NCBI GenBank assembly: GCA_003833135.1
Contig: QZLH01000037.1
Span: forward strand, 136,949-200,948
Origin: Oehlia diaphana
Taxonomy: Eukaryota; Glomeromycota; Glomeromycetes; Glomerales; Glomeraceae
Direction of reading: 5' to 3'
Length of the DNA stretch: 64,000 nt
The translations under genes and the position numbers were made by a program. This document shows positions 24,311 to 37,050 of the stretch, in pieces; the stretch's first letter is position 1, and every line of letters begins with the position of its first letter. Under the pieces are notes generated by a model that did not search any database, was not told where the DNA came from, and saw nothing but the letters and a program-made list of their open reading frames with translations.

Positions 24311-24525
24311 TCTTTTTATCACTACCAATTTTGTCATTTTTTTCATCGCTACTAATTGCGTCCTATACTCCTATTAATATTTCATCTACTAATTTTGTCT
24401 TCTATTTATCGCTACTAATTAATTTTATCTTTTATCGCTAATTCGCTACTAATTTTTGATTTCATCATCTTTTTATCACTATTAATTGTATCTGTCTTCT
24501 TTTTATCTATTGCTAAAATTTTTCT
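24311..24525. repeat. Degenerate tandem repeat (tcgctactaat)
   Basis: The words atcgctactaatt, tcactaccaatttt, tcgctactaatttt and tcactattaattg recur about seven times, each separated by pyrimidine-rich tgtcttctttttat-like spacers. Confidence 0.6.
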
Positions 24526-25469
24526 CTCTACATATTATTTATAGTATTTTTATTGTTATAATAGAAGTTTTGTAATTATCCTTCATTATTAATTTATAAA
24601 TTAGATTAATTACATACCAATTAATTTTTAAAAAACATTATCTTTATAATATATTATTATTCACTATATTTAATAAATAATAGATAACGACTACTGTATA
24701 CTATTATAATACTGTAAAGAAAAATTATGGCAATACCATATATATCTAAACTTCATGGATGCGTTGGGTATTTTAAATCATCGTCCGCAGCAAATGATAT
24801 TTTCACACAATATTTTTATTAGATAAATAAATATTTTATATTTGTAATTTTTTTTTTATTTCGCATATTTTAAAATTACTGTTTTATAAAAATAACTATG
24901 AATAAAGAAGCAATAAGAAATCTATCGCGCACGTTAGGCGAAATTGCGGAGAGATGTCTATTCTATAATTAATAATGTGATATCTACAACACCTGCGTGT
25001 CCGTGGGAAAGTTGGAACTGAATATATAATTATCGGAACGTGAAAATATTTTCGGTTCCTTTTCTATCTAAATAGGTTATGGTATTAGAATGGGCAGACT
25101 ACAGATCACAAAATACATTATTTGCGATCCGATCATTGATTTAATATATTATCGACTGCTTGAACAACAATATATTATTATTATATTCTTGACTTCAAAA
25201 CAATGGTCCGATGGCGCCAAAAAATATATTTTTTTTACTATAAACAGATTCGTACATGTTCACAAAATACATTCTAAATAGTTATTTATTTGAATTTTTT
25301 CGCGTACTGGTTATTTTACTTTGTGTTAGAAAAAAAAAAAGAAATTGATAAAATCATTTAAAATTTTAATACAATAATATCTACTTCTGAAGTCGAGTTA
25401 GTAATCCCTTATGGAAAGTATTTTGAATTCTTTCCAATAAATGTATGGTCATTGTAACACTTTTCTAAG

Positions 25470-25631
25470 ATGATTAGCGAATACTATGAAATTAAAGATA
25501 AAAGAGCTATTCATAACACATTTTATAAAATATTGAAAAGTATTGCAAATGACCAGAAATTTACAGATGAAGCTCGTAATACTGCCAAGGAACTTATAGA
25601 AAAGAGAATAGTAAGTGCAATAAGTTTATAA
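25470..25631 (+). pseudogene. Small open frame or exon relic
   Basis: An ATG frame of 53 codons, hydrophilic and helical in look (MISEYYEIKDKRAIHN..., then FTDEARNTAKELIEKR). A donor-like GTAAGT follows the EKRI codons, so this may be a first exon of a lost gene. Not recognised. It may belong with the relics downstream on the same strand. Confidence 0.35.
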
Positions 25632-26710
25632 GATTTTGCACTCCTTGTTCGCAATGGTCAACGTAGGTGCGCATTTTCAGGTGCCTATTCACCAGGTCTT
25701 GCACTTCCTGTTGCGCCCCGGAGTCCTGTCCGGCCCCAATGAGTTGCTAGTAAGGTCTGAGGGCTCCCTGAAGTGTAGTAGGTTACCAACACAAGTTTCT
25801 TTGATAAAGGTCCATTGATTCCGAAGGAGGATTCATTCCTTTATACACAACAAAGAGATGAGTTGTTAGCATCCTCGCACCTGACCATCACAATCCTAAT
25901 TTTACCTAGTTTCACTTACTGGGAAAATATTCCTCACCTAATTTTACTTTCTGTATAGTGTGATATATTAAAAATCGTGACATTGAAACTTTGGAAGCAG
26001 AATTGGAGGTAGAAGGTTCTTCTACCTCAAAAAAACAAAAAAAAATCACGCAAAGTTGTTTGATAAGCAGGAGATAATATCAGAGAATAATTGAATATTA
26101 TTCCCTTTGCATGTTACTATTAAAAGATTACTAATCAGTTTATAATTATACCGCCGTATATACACTTTATTTTAGAATTTACTACCCTTAAAGTGGCTTT
26201 ATCACATATTCCGCCACACATCACTTATTCACCATATGCAAGTATGTCAAAAAGTACAACAAGAGTAGGTCGAAAAAAGTGAAAAAAGTGATGTTGTGGC
26301 AATAATTTTTTAATTCGGTTGTTACATCATCAAATTGATGATGTACAACCGACTCTCGTGACAATAATTTAGTTACCATATGGTGTGACTTAGCCAATTT
26401 CGCTTGTTATTCTTAACAAAGAATTGAATAATTTTTATTGGTCTACTATTAACGGTTAAAACACTCACTATATTATGTTCATTACAATGATTACATAGAG
26501 GTTTGCGTTTATGTATTTTTTGCGTGTTCATTCACTAGTTCCGCTGCAAATGAAATTAGGCCACTCCATGATTTGTGTACAATAGTTACCAACAAAAAAT
26601 AGGTTGTTATATTCCTTACCAGAGAATGATTATCCCGGATTGTATATATACAAATCTCTATTTCCTAATAATTTATTTTCACTACACTTAATGTGACCAT
26701 GCAATCGGAG

Positions 26711-27009
26711 ACTGGGCTACGCCCAAATTAAAATCGTCTATAATTTTTATAAATGACACAGATAGTTATTTTGAATCACAAGAAAGAATTAAAAGCCGTG
26801 ATGAGGCAATAGCTTTATTGGAGAAGCAGCTTCTGGACAATGATTGTGAGATTGGTCGATTAAAGGATCAACTTACAGAATACTGTTGTGAAATTAATAG
26901 GTTAAAAAACGAAATTGCAAGACGAGATGATGAAATTAGAGAATTTATTAAGAAAGATATTCCAGAAGCTTACGAAAAAAAAACAAACTTTCCTTTGTAT
27001 GACAGATGA
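26711..27009 (+). pseudogene. Coiled-coil exon relic
   Basis: An open stretch of nearly 100 codons without an ATG at its front. It has a clear heptad pattern of paired charged and hydrophobic residues (IGRLKDQLTEYCCEINRLKN, then EIARRDDEIREFI). It predicts a coiled coil. Family unknown. It lies in line with other same-strand relics at 25470-25631, about 27690-27800, 28060-28190 and 28988-29492, which may be parts of one decayed multi-exon gene. Confidence 0.45.
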
Positions 27010-27186
27010 GGATCGTTACCAGAAAACTAATGTTATGTAACGAGACCGTGACCCTTGGGTCACAGATTTATTGTGCATGTATCAGTCGTAGGATGAAATT
27101 TATTAAAATGGTAAAGTCTACACAATTTTTTAACACTTTTCGCGGGTAATTTTGTTTCTACTCAATATCCTAAATAAAGGAAACAC

Positions 27187-27434
27187 TTGAAAATTTTGTT
27201 GCCGAGAATCTGTCGGGTTGTCGGCTTGCCGGGTTGCCGGCAAATTGAAAAAAATAAACAAACACGTGACAAGTTCATTATCCCTTTGATTGATTATATA
27301 CTACAGTATGGTAAAAATGACCATACATACCGTACGTTGATCACTATACAGAGGCCTCTATACATGACGTAACGTGTTTGTTATTTTTTCAATTCGCCGG
27401 CAACCCGACAGATTCTCGGCAACAAAATTTTCAA
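27187..27434. mobile_element. MITE with near-perfect long terminal inverted repeats
   Basis: A 248-base element. Left arm (27187-27268) and inverted right arm (27372-27434) match almost perfectly: ttgaaaattttgttgccgag, then aatctgtcgggttg, and an inner caaacacgt block. The left arm carries an extra 13-base gtcggcttgccgg-like duplication. The middle is unique and noncoding. No clear target-site duplication was seen. Confidence 0.88.
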
Positions 27435-27686
27435 TTCATATTCATCTATTTATATTATAGATAAAATATTGTGTACAAGATATTCTAAACACGCTAATAC
27501 TACTTCTGTACAATGTCTAATGACGAGCAGTACTACAGTTATGACGTTTAGTATCTCTGATTGAATTTTTTGGAAACGAAGTATTGGAAAGCGAAGTAAG
27601 TAAATTTTATATAGTTTCTCAATTACGTTAGTAGACTACTTAGTAGACAATAAAGAGTATCGGTAACAATATTTTTTGTTCGAAGC

Positions 27687-28235
27687 AGTTGAAGAAGAAA
27701 CAGGCAGGGATGATACAAATATCGGACTATTGCTAAGTTGTCTTGAAGATAATTTTGATATTTACAAAAAAATAAGTCAATTCTGCCAAAACAGCTGCTA
27801 CTAACTTCTTGTGACTACGTATAATGAAATTAAAGAAAAGGAGAGGCGCAAGTAATTATTTGGAACCCGTGAAAATCACAATCTAAGTAGATGGATTTCA
27901 GTGTTACATACAATTGTTATATATACAGTATATCATACACGGCGCGGCCGGCGCGCCATGATCATGAGAAAATGTCCAAATCGCAAGACTGTCTTATTTT
28001 GTAAGCAATGTTGCGTGGGAGTTGGTTGTTTTTCTTCAATGGAATACGGTATACGCCAAAGATTTTGGAAGTAAAGGATAAAGAGCACCGTGCTTATAGG
28101 TCACATTTAGAAGCAATTAATAACAATCTTAATCTACTGGAAAACCGCGACATTGAGTTAGCAAAACGGGCATTTAATAATTTTAAGGTTTGTATTGTTT
28201 TAATAACGGAAGCTTCACGAAGGTTAAAATACTAG
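27687..28235 (+). pseudogene. Exon relics, helical protein
   Basis: Two open blocks: one at about 27687-27800 (ending in a stop after SQFCQNSCY) and one at about 28008-28235. The second is rich in charged residues (EVKDKEHRAYRSHLEAINNN, then ENRDIELAKRAF) and ends near a weak donor (AAG|GTTTGT). No start codon or family is recognisable. Likely parts of the same decayed gene as the neighbouring relics. Confidence 0.35.
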
Positions 28236-28739
28236 GATATGTCTGAAAGCTCAACGAACGTCTGGCGGGCTGCACTTCGATATGTTATGTTGGATACGTC
28301 TAACAATATCAGGTATTAATTCATTTAGGAGGAGGCGAATTCGGATAAAGCCACCAGCCTTTGATAAAGGTAGAATTTCAGACTTCAAATCAAGATGACA
28401 CGATTTTACTGCTTGAAATGTAAGAAGGAAACTGAGACTACGAAGTCCAAGATATGACCGAAACAGGACGTTACCGGTTGCAATTGTGAGAACGCGGTTT
28501 GCGGCAAACATAAGAATACTTTTACCGGAAAGAACTGGGTGATTAAAAAGAAGGAGAGACACAATAGTTCGTCTTTCTTAAACATGCTGTAGATCTTAAT
28601 ACCAACAAGATTCTTAATCGAGTGTCTGATTTACATGACGATGTCAGCCAAACAATCTTAAAGATAAATTACGATTTGGTAACACACTCAAGTTTCATTA
28701 TATCTTGTATTCATATTATCCTTCTCTCCAACTTGGAAT

Positions 28740-29493
28740 AATAATAAGTATTGGTAATCTTGTTAGAAAGTAAGCGAGCTCGTTTTTATGAAGAAAAGTC
28801 GCAAGAATCACCACCAAAAAAAAAGGTCGGTATATAACTTAAATTTTTGACCATAAAAATACACCTTTTACAGAAGGTAACTAAGTTAATTTGAAAATTA
28901 AGAAACCGGGATCCTCTTGACCTGCTTCCATCAGATGATAATGGTCCATGATAATTCCTCCGAACAGCATGAAGGATAACGAACGAGATGTCTCAGCTCC
29001 TGAGGAACTATCGATTCTGTACTTACAATATTAATAAAAAAATGGATCTTGCCATCTGGGAATATGTTGGTGACATTATTGCCAGAAACGTATCCGCGAA
29101 TGCAAAGCCAATTCAAAAGAAGAAAATATCAGCAATTGAAAAAACCACACTACGTTGCGGATCATCACGAACAACTGATTTATCAACAAATATGAAGAAT
29201 TGGTTCTCTGCTGATGACAGGAAATCCATAATTAAAAATCACAGTGCATTATTACAAGTTCCTCGCATGACAGATGATGAAAGCTCATTTGTAGCTACGG
29301 TAGAGAATGTATGTGCATTTTTTCCGAATTAACTTGTTCTGTATGTACATACGTATTGACTCATTATTCTTGTACAGATAGTATTTGAAGGAAAAAGCAA
29401 ATGAGGCGTACAAGTTTTGTATTAAGACACATTTAATTTCTGAGAACAGCTACTTGTACAAACTTAGGAAAATATATTTTGATTTGTGAGTAT
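28740..29493 (+). pseudogene. Decayed multi-exon gene, unknown family
   Basis: Unrecognised. Block 1 (about 28770-28830) is a basic stretch ending in poly-Lys. Block 2 (about 28975-29308) includes MDLAIWEYVGDIIARNVSAN and KNWFSADDRKSIIKNHSALL, and ends at a good donor (GAGAAT|GTATGT). Block 3 (29374-29493) starts after AG and encodes KEKANEAYKFCIKTHLISEN and more, to a TGA. Near 29030 the reading frame must change without a splice site, and an ATG there (28988) may be accidental. Exon-like borders suggest a once-functional gene. Confidence 0.45.
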
Positions 29494-30253
29494 TTTGTTA
29501 TAACACACATTTTTTCTACCTTTTAATCTTACTTTTCATGGTTAACTCTGTGTTCAGTATTTATAGATGCAAAGATAAGAATGATATGTTGGATTGTAGA
29601 CACACAAAAATCGATGTGATTCTGAAGGTCTGTTCGTATATCATCGAAGGATGAACAAAAATCTCGTAATATGTCAAAGATGATTGTATGAATGAATAAT
29701 GAATCAATGATGAAATACGTTTCTTTATAAGTAACAGTAACGCGTTGATAATTCATTTTAATATAAGATGATAAAATTTTTATATTATAAACATTTTTTT
29801 ATTTAATTTTTTTGTTGTTTATTAGAATAATGAAAAAATTTTCTTTAATAAAATACAAAAATAAATATAAATATAATTGAAAAAAATAATAATACAATGA
29901 AGTTATAATAAATAAAATCTGAATGAAAGAAATATAAGAAATATAAACCCCAACCAAATAAGAAGTAAATTAAAATACATTTTTTAAATAATACAACAAA
30001 ATTAAAATATTTTAAAATCATCTAGATTTTAAAATAAGATGTTTTTCTTTACAAATAAATTTTAAATAAAGTTTTTTATGATGTGACGAAAAAAAACCAT
30101 AAGAAAATTGATGGATGTTGGTGTGTTTGGTAATAACGATGTAAAAGCTTAGTAAAAGGTTGTTGATAAAATTAATCTTAAGAATTTTGAGTTTAATCAC
30201 AACTCTCTCGAATATTTTTATATAATAATTTTTTAAAAAAATCATTTATTTTT
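29494..30253. other. Intergenic, no gene seen
   Basis: AT-rich 3' flank of the Msb1-like gene. Two short minus-strand frames (29529-29756, 30018-30245) have no supporting features. Confidence 0.45.
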
Positions 30254-33200
30254 TTAATTTCCAATTCTAAATTTCTTTGAAATTTTGGCTATCCCTTTTC
30301 CTTTTTTATCAGTTTCATCAGAAGGTACATAACCGGGAGGGAAATAAGGTTGTTGATGAATAGGAGTTGAACTACTAGAATTATTTGTATTAGGATATTT
30401 TAAATATAATTGTTGAGCAGGAACGTCCAAGGGTATTGACATGGGAATTTGAGAAGGCAAATTATTATATAAATTAGGTAATGGTTTCTGTTGTTTAAAG
30501 AATTCGGGAGGTATATTATTATAATATAAATTAGGTAATGGTTGTTGATCATTAATATACTCAATTGAACGAGGTTGTTCGAAACTTCCTCTTGTAGCGG
30601 CTACATAACCAGGATTAGGAGAAGGAGGAGTTGGATTATATGAAGGTGGGAATGGTCCATAAGTACCAGGAGGATTATATGTTGGTGATTGCGCTTGATA
30701 AGATGAAACTTGGTTTTGTTCTGGTTGAGAATATGGAACAGAATAACCTTCAATAATTTCAGACTCGGTAGGACTACGAGTACCAACAGTATTATTATCC
30801 TTCTCATGTTGCTGCATTCTTACAGCAGATTTAGTACTAACAGTAACATTCTCATATTTGACAACAGTTTCTTCAATTTCAGTAGTCGTATTATTTGCAT
30901 TTGGAACTTGTATTTTTCTCGATGTCTCTATTTTATTTGTAGTTGTTTGAGTAAACACTGGTCCTCCATTGATGTTATTCATTGGAGCCTGTTGTGGCGG
31001 TGGCATTTGTCTATTAACTGCAACTTCCATACCATTATTATTATAAGATTGTTGTGGATACTGTTGTGAATATTGTTGAGGATATTGTTGAGGATACTGT
31101 TGAGGATACTGTTGAGGTAACTGTTGAGGATATTGTCGAGGAGACTGTTGAGAATACTGTTGAGGTAACTGTTGAGGATATTGTTGAGGAGAATATGGTT
31201 GAGGTGGTGATTGTGAATATTGATTTTGAGGGGGATATTGCTGTGGAGGCTGTTGTGAATATTGTTGTGGATATTTCTGTGGATAACCCATTTGTTGCTG
31301 CTGATATTGTTGAGGATATTTAGGTTGTTGTGAAGGCAATTGTGAATTTTGCACTGGTGGGGTACGAACTCCCATAGGATTTTGACGTGGTGACAATGGA
31401 GTTTGACGACCAGGAATTTGAGCGTTCATTGGTATAGGACTTTGTGACCTTCCATTTGGTAATTTTGCATTCATTCTAACAGGACTTAGCGGTCTTCCTG
31501 GTAATTGAGCGTTATTTACAATTGGACTTTGACGAGGGCTATGAACTCCCGAAAATTGTGGTCTTGGCGTTTGACGACCTGGTAATTGTCCATTTGTCAT
31601 GATTGGACTTTGACGAGGTGAAGGACCACCACGAACACCATTTGGAGGTCGACCCATTTGTGGATTTACGGAAAATGGTACTTCCCTGCCACGTGAACCA
31701 TTGTATGGACTCTGTCTTCCAAGATTTGGAGATCTACTTTGCTGCATTGGTGATTGACGTGGAAATTGAGGTTGATTATAATATTCATTTTCACGATCAT
31801 AATAATTGTCTTGACGTTGTTCATTTTCATAATTTTGGTTCTCATAATAATCATTCTCCGCTTGACGTGGTCGAAATTGTTGAGAATTCTGTGAACGAAG
31901 TTGTTGTTGAGAATTCTGTGGACGAAGTTGTTGTTGAGAATTTTGATTTTGTAACGGAGATCTGAATTGTTGAGAATTCTCTTTTTGAACTTGAGGGAAA
32001 TTTTCTTGTTGACGGTTCGATCGATCATCTTCTTCATTATAATCTTGTTGAGCATCAGATAATCGTTCATCATCATGATATTGATCATATACATCATCAT
32101 TTTGATAATATTGATCAGGTTCAGATTCTTTATCATCTACTTCTTCAGCTTGTCTTTGTAATTCACGTTCTTTCCTCTCACGTTCTTTTTGTTCCATGAC
32201 AAGTTTTTGTTGATCTTGTTGATATCTTTGTATTTGATAAAGTTTAGTTTCTTCCTCCTCTTGTTGTTGTTGAAGATATCTATCACGAAATTCTTGACCT
32301 CTATCAGTTGGTTGATCAAGTAATTTTTCAATTTGTTCAGTAGGAGTTACAGCACGTTGTATATAAGGTGCTTGTTGTTGTTGTCTACTTAAACCACTAG
32401 TATTTGAACGATTTGAATGATTAAATGGTTGCCTTGTATAACTATTATTTGAATGAGCAGATCTTTGAGAAGGAGGAGCCAATATACTTGAAGCGGAAGA
32501 TTTACTTGAACTACCTTTCTTAGAATTTTTAACCCAAGGTAAATTAATACTTAAATTACTTAAAGCACTAATTTTACTAATACGAGAAGAATTATGATTA
32601 GTTAAAGAAACATTATTTGTATTATTTAAATTTTGATCCAAATCTAACATATATTGATTTTTTTCTTCAATCATAATCCATTCACATTCATGTATTAAAC
32701 CACGACGAGGTTCAATAAAAATCCATTCACCCCATTGTTCATCTTGACCACCAATATTTGCTTCTATCCAAACATAAGGAAATAATGCGTCAATGGTTTC
32801 AACCGTTAAATAATCTGATAAATCAACTGTTTGTTCTATTATATGCCAATCTTCCCAATCTTCATAAGCGTGACCATGCATATAAGCACCATTTTCTGAA
32901 TCATAAGAATGTGGACGACGTTTTATACATAAGAAAGAAATAGTTTTAGTTTTCTTTGATGAATTATTACCTCGACCTCTAACCTCTTGAGATTCTTCAC
33001 GTAAAGTGTTACCTAATGTTGTTGAATCATTAAAATTTGTTGATTCGTTATAATTTGTTGAATCATTATTAAAATTATAATAATTATTATTACCACTTCC
33101 AATAAAACCATTACCAACATTATCACCATCAGATGAAGGATTAAGAGTTGATGAAAGACTAAATACATTTGAACTACTATCAACTGATTCACGAAGTTCT

Positions 33201-34950
33201 TTATTTCCTAATCTTGTTTGATCATCATAACTACTTTTATCATCAGGATATTCGCTACTACTACTAGTAGAATCATTCATAAAATTATCAGGTGTTAAAT
33301 TAAGTGAACCACCAATTAATGAATCATCAACAAATTCCATTTTTGGTAAAGGTAGTAAAGTAGTTGATTTTTCATTTTTTTGTAAATTACCATTTTTTTT
33401 CTTTCCACTCTTCTTTCTTCCAACACTAATAGGATTAGGATTTACATCTCTATCATCATAAGCAAAGAATAATTTTAATGCTTCTTCAGACATGATACCA
33501 AAACCTTTACTTTGTAATTCATCCCATTTAGCTTCAACAGTTCTAGGATCATCTAAAAGAACTATATTTGGAGAAGATTTAAAACTTGCTTTACGTTTTA
33601 ATGTTTGTAAAGTTTCAAATAATTCAGGAAACATATCTGATAAAGAATTTCTACTGTTAATAGTTTTGGTGGATTTTCTAAGAAGACTTGATTTTCTACT
33701 ATTTGAATTAGAATCATTTTTTGATTTATTATTATTATTACTATTATTATTATTATAATTAATTCTTGATCTAATGACTTCATCTAAATCAGCGATAGTT
33801 ATATCAGGTAAAATATGTTCACTTATAATAATATCCTTACCATTACCACTAACACTACTATTCATTAAACATTTTTTTCTACAATCAACATAATCCCTTA
33901 ATAATAAATGTAATCTTTCAGGTAATTGAGTTGAACAAGCTCTTTCTCTTAAATAAGCTAAAAATAAATGAATTAAAGCGTTTGAAAATTTTAACCATTC
34001 TTGATAAGCAGATTGAAAATTTTCATGAGTTTTCGTTTGTGATTCATTAAAAACTTGAAGAGCCATTGATTTTAAAATACGAGTTGGATGCATTTGATTA
34101 ATATGAGATTGTTCCATAGTCATGGCGAATAAATCGAATAATTCTATTAATATTCCTTTATTTTGTCTGTCAAGTTTTGAAAGGAATAAATTAAAAGAAC
34201 CTTTTCTTGGATCATATTGCCATTCTATAATAAAAAAATTTTTTTTTTTTTTTTTAGTAAAAAAAAGTTTTTTCTCGAGAAAAAAAAAAAAAATTATTTA
34301 TAATTAATTATTTAATTTACCTTGTTCATATCTAACAAATTGTTCATAATAATCATAAGGAACAATTATAGTGGTACAATTTCTTAATGCCCATCGTATA
34401 CCAGCTACGATATTATGTATATCTTGAAATTTTAATTCATCTTCAAATTCCGCTCGATTATCTCTTAGTAAACAATTGATAAGGTACCGGACCTCATTTG
34501 CGCCATCACGAATTCTTACAGGCTTAAATATTTCAGGTTCCGTCAAACCTATTATGGTAATTAAATATAAAGTACTACTATTAATATTACACAACATATT
34601 AAACAACAACAACCCCTGATTATCAGTACTGATCATCCCATCACCAAAGCACGTGATATCTATGCCCAAAAAAGAAAAAACATACCTCTTACTACGACTT
34701 CACCAGCGCATAAGTGAATGATTAAGTAAGCTTCACCTAAAGTTACCATCTGTTCAATATCTCTTTTTTGTTTCTTTTTAGTGCTCATTTTCCTTCTCAC
34801 AGCTCTCATACTACCACCATTCCCTCTCTTTAATGTATTACTACCATTGCTTATTGTTCTTCTTAATCCATTATTCTTTTGTAAATATTGTAAATTTGGA
34901 TTAGCTGTATAATTTGGTTGTGTTGTTGACATTGGTTTTCCCCGAAACAT
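30254..34950 (-). CDS. Msb1/Mug8-domain cell-polarity protein
   Basis: A 1487-residue protein with an Msb1/Mug8-type RhoGAP-like domain (DUF1708 family). In yeasts, Msb1 acts at growth sites with Rho GTPases and formins in polarised growth. Exons on the minus strand: 34950-34686, 34548-34321 and 34224-30254; the sum, 4464 nt, is in frame with GT-AG introns. Residues about 60-270 form the domain: LGEAYLIIHLCAGEVVVRG, then LTEPEIFKPVRIRDG, then MEQSHINQMHPTRILKSMAL and FQSAYQEWLKF...LIHLFLAYLRE. A Trp-rich conserved block follows at about 600-690 (YEDWEDWHIIEQ, EQWGEWIFIE). The C-terminal half is low-complexity, with long Gln/Pro-rich YPQQ repeats and SPRQSP-like motifs. The ATG at 34950 opens a basic N-terminus. 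Family call rests on remembered conservation, not a search. Confidence 0.83.
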
Positions 34951-35366
34951 TTTTGATTTTTTTTTAGTTTTCGAGAATATATATAAAAAAAAATTTCTAT
35001 AATTCTTTTATGATTAAAATTATGTACACTCTAATAGATGAATGTAAAACGGAAATTCTATTAAAAAAAAAAAAAAAGAAAAATCTTTTTTTTTATTTTA
35101 ACACAATAAAAAAAAAAAACTTATATTTAGAAAAGAAAAATATTTTTTCTGGATTCTATCCAAAAAAAATTATATAATGTATATATATAAATTGAAGGAG
35201 AAGGGGGGGGGGGAGAAAAGAAGTTGAAGTGAGGGAAAAAAAGATTCTTTTTATATTTAATGTATATATATATATATATAGATTATATATATAGATTATA
35301 TAATATTATATGAATAATATATATATATATTATTTGAGAAATAGGAAATTTTTAAAATTTTTTAAA

Positions 35367-35404
<38 letters not shown>

Positions 35405-36067
35405 AATAAAAAAAAAAANNNNNNNNNNNNNNNNNNNNNNNNNNNNNNNNNNNNNNNNNNNNNNNNNNNNNNNNNNNNNNNNNNNNNNNNNNNNNNNNNN
35501 NNNNNNNNNNNNNNNNNNNNNNNNNNNNNNNNNNNNNNNNNNNNNNNNNNNNNNNNNNNNNNNNNNNNNNNNNNNNNNNNNNNNNNNNNNNNNNNNNNNN
35601 NNNNNNNNNNNNNNNNNNNNNNNNNNNNNNNNNNNNNNNNNNNNNNNNNNNNNNNNNNNNNNNNNNNNNNNNNNNNNNNNNNNNNNNNNNNNNNNNNNNN
35701 NNNNNNNNNNNNNNNNNNNNNNNNNNNNNNNNNNNNNNNNNNNNNNNNNNNNNNNNNNNNNNNNNNNNNNNNNNNNNNNNNNNNNNNNNNNNNNNNNNNN
35801 NNNNNNNNNNNNNNNNNNNNNNNNNNNNNNNNNNNNNNNNTTTTAAAATTTTTTAAATTTTTTTTTTTTTTTTTAAAAAAAAAAGAAAAAAAATACGTGA
35901 AAAAAAAAAATTGATGTTGTGAAAAATATGGTTTTTTAATTTTATCTTTTTTTTAATTTTTAAATTTTATTATTTTTAATATTTTTTTTTTTATTATTAT
36001 AAAAATATTCAAAAAAAAGAAAAAAAAGAAAAAAGAAATTCCAAATTATCTTTTTTATTTTTTTTCC

Positions 36068-36108
<41 letters not shown>

Positions 36109-36140
36109 TTTTATTTTTTATATTAATAAAAAAAAAAAAA

Positions 36141-36214
<74 letters not shown>

Positions 36215-36612
36215 ATCGAAAACGATCTTTGAATATATTTAAAGTTTTTTTTTTTTTTCTTTTTTAATAATAGGGACAAGTTAATAAAAGTTATATATAT
36301 ATATACATACATTATATATATATATACATACATATATATATACATACATACATATATATATATATAAAGTAATAATAATAATTAAAAATTGGTCAATACA
36401 ACTTTTTTCTATTTTTATTGATTTAACAAAATCGAAACGTTTTTGTACAATTTTTCACAAAAAAAAAAAAATTATATTATAGTAATATATTGATATTGTA
36501 TATAATGAACGAGTAAATTATATAATTTATAATAAACCACTAACAGCTAATAGAAAAAAGAATTATTTATAATTCTATAAAGCAAAAAAAAAAAAAAAAA
36601 AAAAAATTTATA

Positions 36613-36644
<32 letters not shown>

Positions 36645-36655
36645 ATTTTTTAAAA

Positions 36656-36691
<36 letters not shown>

Positions 36692-37050
36692 ATATTTTTA
36701 TGTCTTACAAAAAAAAAAAAATTTATGCAAGATTGTAAGATAAATTTCTTTGTTTATTTATTTTATTTTATTTTATTTATTTATTTCGTTTTAAGTAAAA
36801 AGAAAATTTTTTTTTTGAACGCAAAGAGTAAATTATTCTATCGGAGAAGAAATGTGCAAAAGAAAAAATTTATTTATTTTATTTATTTATTTATTTATAC
36901 ACAAACACAGGATGGAAAGATTCAAAAAAAAAAATAAGATTTATATTTTTATTGACGACAAAAAAAAAAAAATAAAAAATATATATATATATATGCACTG
37001 CATACGGCACATTCTAGTTGGTGATACGGTTTTAAATATTGCATAATAAT
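34951..37050. other. Low-complexity A/T region with gap
   Basis: Upstream of the Msb1-like gene the sequence is mostly A and T tracts. It has a G-run at about 35204-35212, TA repeats (35260-35330, 36290-36365) and ttta repeats (36740-36900). No gene is supported. Low complexity produces many false open frames here. Confidence 0.7.
35419..35840. other. Assembly gap (N run)
   Basis: 422 unknown bases. The sequence just before it (35347-35400) and just after it (35841-35885) is the same ttttaaaattttttaaattt plus T-run plus A-run, so the gap may be an unjoined overlap. Confidence 0.97.

Noticed and set aside
27187..27372. 61-codon plus-strand frame starting with TTG
   Set aside because: It lies inside the MITE arms and is explained by them.
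28251..28562. 103-codon minus-strand frame
   Set aside because: Starts with GTG, lies among plus-strand relics and shows no conserved pattern.
31054..31965. Plus-strand open frames rich in Val/Asp/Glu opposite the Msb1-like gene
   Set aside because: They are shadows of the Gln/Pro-rich repeats on the minus strand.
36118..37046. Lys/Phe/Tyr/Ile-rich frames near the second gap
   Set aside because: Products of A/T tracts and TA or TTTA repeats, with no protein-like character.
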